Source of the DNA: Omnitrophica WOR_2 bacterium RIFCSPLOWO2_12_FULL_51_24
Lineage (GTDB): Bacteria > Omnitrophota > Gorgyraeia > Pluralincolimonadales > Pluralincolimonadaceae
Assembly (NCBI GenBank): GCA_001805885.1
Contig: MHHC01000037.1
Location: 1-7,152, forward strand
Length of the DNA: 7,152 bases
Reading direction: 5' to 3'
Shown here: piece after piece, positions 1 through 4,650 of the stretch
Layout of the letters: every line of letters starts with the position of its first letter
Numbering within the stretch: position 1 is the stretch's first letter
Notes under the pieces: generated by a model
The model's database searches: none
Seen by the model: only the letters and a program-made list of their open reading frames with translations
What the model was told of the DNA's origin: nothing
Made by a program: the position numbers and the translations under genes

Positions 1-769
1 CTAACTTTATATACCTAAGGGATCCTATGATTTTTTCGACGTCTAAGGGGGATAGCCCCGCGACGCTCTTGCCATTTACGGAGACGATCTTGTCCCCCAG
101 CCTTATCCCCGCGTATTGCGCCGGCGAGCTGATTATGCTCTTTATGGAACTTGCCTCCGGTTGAACAAACCCGTTTATAACAAGGTTACCATCAACCGTA
201 AAACCAAAATCAGAGAAACTGTAGCTCTTTTTGAGCGGGATATTCATGTTCCTTAAGCTGACGAAATATGGGACCTGTTTTGCCGCGGGGCTTTGGTTTA
301 TTGTCGATGTCTCCACTGGCTTTTCTTTTTCCCCGGTCTTCTCTTCCTGCTCGACCAAAGCTTTAAGCCGGGATTCGTATTCTAACTTCCTTTTTTTCGC
401 CACAGAGATAGCGTCTTTCGCGGGCAAATAATCGGGGTTGATCTTTAGCGCTTTATTGTATTCAGCTATAGCGGATCCGAAATTATGGCTCTCGAGAAAT
501 TTATTTCCTATATTAAGGCACGCCTCTTCCGCTGGAATACGTTTTATCTCCTTCACGTCCGATTTTCTCAGCGTCACTTCCCCTAAAGGGAGCTTTACCA
601 GATATGAATCGCTTTTTTCTTCTTTTATTATTCCCTGCACGCTGTTGCCATTATTCATGATAATAAGGTCACTATAAACAACGGCATTCGCGCTTGGCGC
701 AGGAGCGGGGATGGAGACTATGAGCAGCGATATAAACAAAACATTTACCGTAAAGGCCCTTGATCTCAT
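1..769 (-). CDS. Exported PDZ-domain protein with TPR-like segment, 3' end missing
   Basis: An open frame of 256 codons runs from an ATG at 769 to the window edge without a stop. Residues 1-29 are a signal peptide ending SANA. Residues 34-77 look like a small beta barrel of the kind 'NGNSVQGIIKEE...GEVTLRKSDVKEIKR'. Residues about 81-115 resemble one TPR (NKFLESHNFGSAIAEYNKAL, then KINPDY). A charged, possibly coiled stretch follows (119-152). From about 180 a PDZ domain begins, with the ligand-groove and core motif YAGIRLGDKIVSVNGKSV (219-236). The domain is incomplete, so a protease or other partner domain could follow. GAGG lies 7 bases before the ATG, and only 1 base separates it from the previous stop. 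It probably works in the periplasm, like the TPR proteins upstream. PDZ is the firm part; the beta domain and TPR are inferred. Confidence 0.85.
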   Translation of the reverse strand, partial: MRSRAFTVNVLFISLLIVSIPAPAPSANAVVYSDLIIMNNGNSVQGIIKEEKSDSYLVKLPLGEVTLRKSDVKEIKRIPAEEACLNIGNKFLESHNFGSAIAEYNKALKINPDYLPAKDAISVAKKRKLEYESRLKALVEQEEKTGEKEKPVETSTINQSPAAKQVPYFVSLRNMNIPLKKSYSFSDFGFTVDGNLVINGFVQPEASSIKSIISSPAQYAGIRLGDKIVSVNGKSVAGLSPLDVEKIIGSLRYIKL

Positions 770-770
770 T

Positions 771-1235
771 TTACATCCTCTCCCTCTTTAGCTCTCCGCT
801 AGCCCTGATCTCGACTACTTCGCTTATTTTGACCTTAAATACGACCACTTTCTTCGGGAACGCCACTTCGAAATTCTCATGACCCTCTCCCCTAAGCACG
901 CCTTCGACAATGCGTTTAGAGGAGAGATTTATCTCCCTCGCTTGAAACTCGTTAACGAGCTTATCATGGACGGGGCCTTCTGAAAGTATCTCGACCTGCC
1001 CGTTGATCTGATAGCCGGTAAGGCTGTCCCTGTCCGTAACGGCGAGCGAAGCCCTTGGATTTACTACGAGATTCTGGAATGTCCTCCCGATAACGTAATC
1101 TATGAGATAGATATGGTTATTTTCGACCTTCAGAAAAAATTTCGGAGCGACGTTCGGGTTGCTCTCCAGATCGCAGGTTGCGACAGGGACAAAATCAAAA
1201 TCCTTTATGATCTCATTTATCTTTTTTGCTATCAT
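771..1235 (-). CDS. Pyridoxamine 5'-phosphate oxidase-like flavin split-barrel protein
   Basis: The 154 residues fit a single split-barrel domain of the PNPOx-like superfamily: FVPVATCDLESNPNVAPKFF (15-34), the strand HIYLID (41-46), then RTFQNLVVNPRASLAVTD (51-68), where family members often have a T-x-x-N-L-x-x-N-P segment and bind FMN or another flavin, and GYQINGQVEIL (74-84). The C-terminal part (about 120-144) supplies the last strands. No signal peptide is seen, so it should be cytoplasmic. It is much shorter than true PdxH and does not look like the vitamin B6 enzyme; the substrate, and whether it binds FMN, F420 or haem, cannot be told from sequence. It overlaps the TPR gene before it by 23 bases; the ribosome site is weak (AAGAAAG, a few bases before the ATG). 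No alternative start looks better. Confidence 0.85.
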   Translation of the reverse strand: MIAKKINEIIKDFDFVPVATCDLESNPNVAPKFFLKVENNHIYLIDYVIGRTFQNLVVNPRASLAVTDRDSLTGYQINGQVEILSEGPVHDKLVNEFQAREINLSSKRIVEGVLRGEGHENFEVAFPKKVVVFKVKISEVVEIRASGELKRERM

Positions 1236-2055
1236 CGGCTTTCTTCTTTTCGGCTTCGAGCGCGCGGATGCTTGCTTCTGCGTCTTTTGCTATCTCTTTG
1301 TCCTGGGAAGTATCTAACTGCATGGCTTTCCTGTATGCCTCGATAGCTTCTTCCGTGCGCTTGAGATCTTCGAGTACGACCCCTTTATTTATATATGCCT
1401 TGGCGTAATTGGGCTTCAACTCGATCGCTTTTTCCAGATCGGGAAGCGCTTTATCGCACTGGTTCTTGTAAACGTGAGCCATCCCTCTATTGAAATACAG
1501 GATGTATGATGTGGGATCCGCCGCTATCGCCTTATCAAAATCCACTATCGCCTTATTGAACTGGCCTTTATATTCGTAAAGGACGCCGCGGTTTTGATAC
1601 GCCTCGGTGAATTCCGGGCTTACATCTATCGATTCTGAGAAATTTGATATCGCCTTATCGAGTTCGCCCTGTGACATATAGGCGATCCCTTTACTTATAA
1701 AAGCATAGCCGTAATTCGGGTTTTCTTTTATGGCCTTGTTAAACAGGTCTATGGCCTCCTGCCATTTCTTCTGGCTAGCCAACTCTTTGCCCTGGAAGAC
1801 AAGAAGCGCCGTCTCCTTTTTTATTTTATGATTTAATACATCATCGATCGCGTGCAATTCCAATCTGGCATAAGGATAGACGGAATCATCGACCAGTGAT
1901 TTTTGGAATTCCGCTTTTGCTTCCTCTAATTTTCCGCCGGCCGCCAGACCGATACCCTTAAAATATGCATCGCCCGCTTCGGTCCCGGCATGGCAGAAAG
2001 AAGGAATAAGTATCAATGCTGCCGCAGAACAAACCAAAAATATTTTTCTTATCAT
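1213..2055 (-). CDS. Exported TPR-repeat protein
   Basis: A 280-residue protein with a signal peptide (MIRK, hydrophobic core 5-18, likely cleavage after CHA at residue 23). There is no proper lipobox before Cys21, so a lipoprotein is unlikely. A degenerate helical repeat at about 26-59 is followed by five good 34-residue TPR units at about 82-115, 116-149, 150-183, 184-217 and 218-251, with classic endings such as AIKENPNYGYAF, AIAADPTSY and AIELKPNYAKAY. The tail (252-280) is highly charged and lysine-rich. Strict 34-residue units distinguish it from the first gene's 37-residue ones, so the two are not recent duplicates. It is probably a periplasmic adaptor with an unknown partner. GGAG lies 8 bases before the ATG, inside the end of cutA. 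Confidence 0.88.
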   Translation of the reverse strand: MIRKIFLVCSAAALILIPSFCHAGTEAGDAYFKGIGLAAGGKLEEAKAEFQKSLVDDSVYPYARLELHAIDDVLNHKIKKETALLVFQGKELASQKKWQEAIDLFNKAIKENPNYGYAFISKGIAYMSQGELDKAISNFSESIDVSPEFTEAYQNRGVLYEYKGQFNKAIVDFDKAIAADPTSYILYFNRGMAHVYKNQCDKALPDLEKAIELKPNYAKAYINKGVVLEDLKRTEEAIEAYRKAMQLDTSQDKEIAKDAEASIRALEAEKKKADDSKKDK

Positions 2056-2058
2056 AGT

Positions 2059-2376
2059 TTAATCTCCGGTCGATTCTTTTATCCAGCGCATGTAATCCGC
2101 GCTTCCTTTTGACAGCTGAAAAGCTACGATCTCCGGGCATTCATATGAATGCAATCTCTTCACGGCTTTTTCAACCTTAAGAAAAAGCCTGTCTTCCGTC
2201 TTTGCTATCAACAGGCACTCTTTTGAGGCCTGGATCCTGCCCTTCCACGTGTAAACCGATTCGACGGAGGGAAGTATGCTTACGCACGCGGCCAGCCTTT
2301 TGCCGACAAGGTCACGCGCAATAACTTCAGCCTCCTTTTTTGAACCGGTAGTGATGAAAATTATTATATTTTTCAA
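2059..2376 (-). CDS. cutA: CutA1 family protein, divalent-cation tolerance type
   Basis: At 105 residues this is full length for CutA, a small cytoplasmic trimer with a ferredoxin-like fold. The family landmarks are in order: the opening strand IIIFITTGSKKEA (4-16), RLAACV (27-32), the SVYTWKGRI segment (40-48), ECLLIAKT (53-60), then HSYECPEIVAF (76-86) and the closing YMRWI (95-99). E. coli CutA was named for copper sensitivity, but the molecular role of the family is unsettled, so metal tolerance should not be assumed. The start codon is TTG at 2376, 5 bases after the previous stop; AGG about 8 bases upstream is a modest ribosome site overlapping that stop region. The first strand must begin at this point, which supports TTG. 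No other metal-handling gene is visible except the zinc-ribbon gene two places upstream. Confidence 0.93.
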   Translation of the reverse strand: MKNIIIFITTGSKKEAEVIARDLVGKRLAACVSILPSVESVYTWKGRIQASKECLLIAKTEDRLFLKVEKAVKRLHSYECPEIVAFQLSKGSADYMRWIKESTGD

Positions 2377-2381
2377 CTTGC

Positions 2382-2579
2382 TTACCTGCGGAGAAAGATC
2401 TTGTAGTCCTTATCGCCGTCCAGGATCACATGCCCTTCCCTGGCAAGCCAACCAAGGCTCATGAGTATTACGTCTCTCGGTTTCTCTATACCCGCGCAGA
2501 GTTGAGGCAGGGTCACTTCGCCGTGCTCGTCAAGATAATGCCATATCTCGCCGGCCGTAATGCCTATTTCGGTTATCAT
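2382..2579 (-). CDS. Small winged helix-turn-helix protein (DUF2582 type)
   Basis: The 65 residues form a single winged-helix fold. The pattern IGITAGEIWHYLDEHGEVTL (5-24), then LPQLCAGIEKPRDVILMSLGWLAREGHV with its GWLARE core (43-48), matches the DUF2582 winged-helix family as I remember it. Members are typically about 65-80 residues and consist of little else. The likely recognition helix is around 35-45. Whether these proteins bind DNA is not established to my knowledge; they could also be protein-binding wings. The ATG overlaps the preceding stop codon as ATGA, and a near-perfect AAGGAGGT lies 6 bases upstream, so it should be translated well. No operator can be identified, because the operon promoter lies outside the window. 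Confidence 0.82.
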   Translation of the reverse strand: MITEIGITAGEIWHYLDEHGEVTLPQLCAGIEKPRDVILMSLGWLAREGHVILDGDKDYKIFLRR

Positions 2580-2833
2580 CCCGTTACCTCCTTTTCCGGA
2601 TCCGCGATCTGTTTTTTGTTATAGCTGCCACACCTTGGGCAGACAGATATATCCGAATGCCTGCTATCTATATAAAAATAGGTGCAGATAGCGCAGTGCC
2701 ATACGTTCCTGTCGGAGACCGAACGATTGGGAAGGCTCTTAACCTTTTCAAAAAAAGCCCAATATAATATAAGGACCCCTAAACAGATAGATAAATACAA
2801 TGCAACTGCCCACGAGAACTCAAGCCTTATCAT
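2576..2833 (-). CDS. Small membrane-anchored zinc-ribbon protein, function unknown
   Basis: An 85-residue protein with one hydrophobic segment (about 7-28, SWAVALYLSICLGVLILYWAF) and a soluble tail with two cysteine pairs, C47-x2-C50 and C65-x2-C68 (CAIC and CPRC-GS), spaced like a rubredoxin-type or zinc-ribbon metal site. The basic residues after the helix (EKVK) suggest the ribbon lies in the cytoplasm. I do not recognise a named family. It is coupled at both ends by 4-base ATGA overlaps, to the TonB-like gene before it and the winged-helix gene after it, so the three are probably made together. A role in tethering the next protein to the membrane is speculation. Confidence 0.8.
   Translation of the reverse strand: MIRLEFSWAVALYLSICLGVLILYWAFFEKVKSLPNRSVSDRNVWHCAICTYFYIDSRHSDISVCPRCGSYNKKQIADPEKEVTG
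2586..2593 (-). promoter_or_regulatory. Near-consensus ribosome binding site of the winged-helix gene
   Basis: The minus strand reads AAGGAGGT, 6 bases before the ATG at 2579. It is the closest match to the anti-Shine-Dalgarno consensus in the window and lies in the final codons of the zinc-ribbon gene, which supports both the start and the ATGA coupling. Confidence 0.75.
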
Positions 2834-3672
2834 TTCGCCTCAGCCTTACTGAGAGAAAAATTCAATTTAACGATCCCCCATTGCCTCTCTTTATGCGGCG
2901 CGAACTGCCAGCCTTTAAGGTAACGCATGCCAACTAAGTCAACAGTGGGATGGCCTGATGAAGATAGCCGTTCTATAGATTCAACCTTGCCTTCCGGCGA
3001 TACCCAAAACTTCAATTCGATTGAAAAAATATTCCCCAGCCGGTCGAGGTCGACGCCGAGTCCCTCATCCCACCTAAGGTACGCGGGTAATTCCGGCTTG
3101 TATATGACCTCCCTGAACCTTGTGGGCCCCGCGGTCTCGGACGGATAGGTCTTGTACGAAACCATTACCTTATCAAAAGGCTTTTCCGGTATCTGTTTCG
3201 CGCCGACCGCCGTATCGGCTGAATATTTAGCATCCATCTCTTTGAGGATGTCAAAATCTGAAACGCTTGCCAGTTTTTCGTTCCCGCTCAGGCCGCTTCC
3301 CTCTAGTACAAGGTCCTTTTCGAAGAAAAGGGCAAGGTCCCGTGAAAGCGGGGCAAGGTCCCGTGAAAGCGGGGCAAGGTCCCGTGAAAGCGGGGCAAGA
3401 TCCTGCAATCGCCTGATCTCGGCGTCGGAAGCGGCCCCGACGGATGCCTTGACCGATAATATCGGCGAATCTTCTAAAATTGAACCGATAAAAGAAACAG
3501 TCGATCCCGATCTGTCCGCAACGGCAGGCGCCGAGACGGATATCTTCACTGAAGAAAACCAAAAGATATGCCAAACCAGCGACGCGACAAGCGCCAACGC
3601 GAACGCATGCCTTGCTGTTATCTCGCTTGTGTCGTAGCTATGTTGACCTGCTGTATTCCCGCTCTCCTGCAT
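2830..3672 (-). CDS. TonB-like energy transducer with repeat-containing linker
   Basis: A 280-residue protein with the TonB plan. Residues 1-21 are cytoplasmic, and about 22-46 form one membrane helix containing Ser31-x3-His35, matching the Ser16-x3-His20 pattern of E. coli TonB. The linker (about 47-185) is not the usual proline-rich Pro-Glu/Pro-Lys rod; it holds three exact copies of DLAPLSR (91-111) followed by the degenerate DLALFFEK. The C-terminal domain (about 188-275) has TonB-type landmarks: VSPEGKV (224-230), SSSGHPTVD (237-245), and Trp255, Phe257 and Pro259 in GWQFAP. By family knowledge it would carry energy from the ExbB/ExbD complex to an outer-membrane partner; none is encoded here. 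The start overlaps exbD by 55 bases but has GGAGGT 9 bases upstream. A TolA role is possible but less likely given the C-terminal motifs. Confidence 0.82.
   Translation of the reverse strand: MQESGNTAGQHSYDTSEITARHAFALALVASLVWHIFWFSSVKISVSAPAVADRSGSTVSFIGSILEDSPILSVKASVGAASDAEIRRLQDLAPLSRDLAPLSRDLAPLSRDLALFFEKDLVLEGSGLSGNEKLASVSDFDILKEMDAKYSADTAVGAKQIPEKPFDKVMVSYKTYPSETAGPTRFREVIYKPELPAYLRWDEGLGVDLDRLGNIFSIELKFWVSPEGKVESIERLSSSGHPTVDLVGMRYLKGWQFAPHKERQWGIVKLNFSLSKAEAK
3331..3393 (-). repeat. Three identical 21-bp tandem repeats in the TonB-like gene
   Basis: Copies occupy 3331-3351, 3352-3372 and 3373-3393 and are identical at every base on reading. On the plus strand the unit begins ggcaaggtcccg. 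A diverged partial copy follows at about 3394-3405 (ggcaagatcctg, two mismatches in 12), and a degenerate relative begins with caaggtcc at 3309-3316. The unit is a multiple of three, so copy changes stay in frame, each adding or removing DLAPLSR from the periplasmic linker. Lack of silent differences between copies suggests recent duplication. Confidence 0.93.
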
Positions 3673-4025
3673 ATATCCCAGACCTCCACGACGCGATCCA
3701 GCGAAGTGCCTTTGTCGGCCTTTATCAATATCGAATCTTTCTTAGGTAATGCCTCTATCCTGGAGACGAGCTCCTGGGTCGAGACCGCATCGTTGCCCAG
3801 GTACAGGGCCTTTTCCCTCGTGATGGTTATCACCGTCGCCCTTGCTCCCAAGGTCTCGGAGGTAACCGCTTTCGGCAGGCTTACCTTAATTCCCGCCTGA
3901 GTCTGCGCTGAATAGTTCCATGTCAGAAGAAAAAATACAAGAAGCAACAGCACGCAATTGGCAAGCGGCACCGCCTCAAGAAACCGGCTGTCGATGAACT
4001 TTAACCGGGAGAAATTGAACCTCAT
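3618..4025 (-). CDS. exbD: ExbD/TolR-family motor subunit with Asn in place of the essential Asp
   Basis: This 135-residue protein has the ExbD/TolR plan: a short cytoplasmic N-terminus (1-16), one membrane helix (about 18-38) and a periplasmic domain (about 45-131) with a TolR-like pattern (VITITREKALYLG at 64-76, ILIKADKGTSLDRVVEVWD at 98-116). The helix begins AVPLANCVLLLLVFF (18-32). Family members normally read P-x-x-D-V here, with the aspartate (Asp25 in E. coli ExbD, Asp23 in TolR) essential for proton-driven work. Pro20 aligns with the family proline, so the aspartate position is Asn23, encoded by AAT at 3959-3957. The nearest acidic residue is Glu17, at the cytoplasmic edge of the helix. 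The ATG directly follows the TAG of exbB, and the last 55 bases overlap the TonB-like gene. The family call is secure; whether the protein conducts protons is doubtful. Confidence 0.9.
   Translation of the reverse strand: MRFNFSRLKFIDSRFLEAVPLANCVLLLLVFFLLTWNYSAQTQAGIKVSLPKAVTSETLGARATVITITREKALYLGNDAVSTQELVSRIEALPKKDSILIKADKGTSLDRVVEVWDICRRAGIQQVNIATTQAR
3682..3687 (-). promoter_or_regulatory. Ribosome binding site inside exbD that sets the TonB-like start
   Basis: The minus strand reads GGAGGT, then 9 bases, then the ATG at 3672. The site lies within exbD codons, so the long 55-base overlap looks genuine rather than an over-called start. No later ATG comes before the membrane helix. Confidence 0.65.
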
Positions 4026-4649
4026 CTATTCCGCCTTCTTCTCGGACAAGATGTTTACAAGGTCGGTCGCGCTTATCTCCATCTCGCGTATGATATAGTT
4101 CACTTTGTTTACGAAATAATTATACGCCGCGACTGTCGGAATAGCAACAAGTAAACCCGCGACCATCGCTATCAGCGCCTGCCATATGCCCCCGGAAATG
4201 TCGGCCGGCGTGACCGGGTTTAAGGCGGCGGCCTTAACCTGTATCTTCTGGAATATCCCTACTAATCCTATGGCGGTGCCCAGAAAACCCAGCAGCGGGC
4301 TTATCTGGGCGATGGTAGCGAGCACTCCGATATTTTTTTCGAGCTTGGGTATCTCGTGGAGCGCCGCGTCCTCTATCGCTTCCTTTACTTCCTGCCTCGC
4401 CCTGTCATACTTGAGGATGCCGGCCCTCAGGACTTTAGGCAGCGGGCCGGGCGACTTGTCGCACATTTCTATCGCCTCATCGGCACGGTTCCTCTTAAGC
4501 GAATATGAGATCTCTCCCATGAATTTTCTCGTGTTTATGCTTATCCTCCGGATATACATAAGCTTCTCTATCATCACGGCAAAAGCAACGACCGAACACA
4601 AGAGGATAGGTATCATCATCGGCCCGCCCCTTACTATCCATTCTATCAT
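4026..4649 (-). CDS. exbB: ExbB/TolQ/MotA-family motor subunit, variant third helix
   Basis: At 207 residues it has the usual ExbB/TolQ layout: a first membrane helix at about 8-30, a cytoplasmic domain at about 31-105, and two long helices at about 106-134 and 152-180. The second helix carries the family core SPLLGFLGTAIGL (117-129), with Thr125 matching the pore threonine Thr148 of E. coli ExbB. The third contains GGIWQALIAMVAGLLVAIP (153-171). Aligned to E. coli ExbB by GL-x-x-AIP and YN, Glu176 becomes Gln157 and pore Thr181 becomes Met162, so the third helix has lost its polar lining. In the known family five ExbB subunits surround two ExbD helices and use the proton motive force. A strong GGGGAGGT lies 8 bases before the ATG. 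The gene starts 1 base after the TPR gene and abuts the exbD gene. ExbB versus TolQ cannot be settled by sequence alone; the TonB-like neighbour favours ExbB. Confidence 0.92.
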   Translation of the reverse strand: MIEWIVRGGPMMIPILLCSVVAFAVMIEKLMYIRRISINTRKFMGEISYSLKRNRADEAIEMCDKSPGPLPKVLRAGILKYDRARQEVKEAIEDAALHEIPKLEKNIGVLATIAQISPLLGFLGTAIGLVGIFQKIQVKAAALNPVTPADISGGIWQALIAMVAGLLVAIPTVAAYNYFVNKVNYIIREMEISATDLVNILSEKKAE

Positions 4650-4650
4650 C

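Noticed and set aside
231..677. Two short plus-strand open frames opposite the PDZ gene
   Set aside because: The minus strand carries a continuous 256-codon frame with a signal peptide and a PDZ motif, so these are antisense shadows.
2755..2780. AT-rich stretch (aatataatataagg) as an internal promoter
   Set aside because: It lies within the codons of the zinc-ribbon protein's membrane helix; its minus-strand reading has no paired -35 box at a convincing distance.
3331..3393. CRISPR-like array
   Set aside because: The 21-bp units are directly adjacent with no spacers and lie in frame within a gene.
3251..3574. Second minus-strand frame with GPCPAFT repeats inside the TonB-like gene
   Set aside because: The 21-bp repeat yields a repetitive peptide in every frame. 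The other frame has a membrane helix, a TonB-like C-terminus and a ribosome site; this one has none.
3152..3637. Plus-strand open frame of 161 codons opposite the TonB-like gene
   Set aside because: It is the mirror of a well-supported gene, contains the 21-bp repeat only because that unit is a multiple of three, and shows no recognisable domain.
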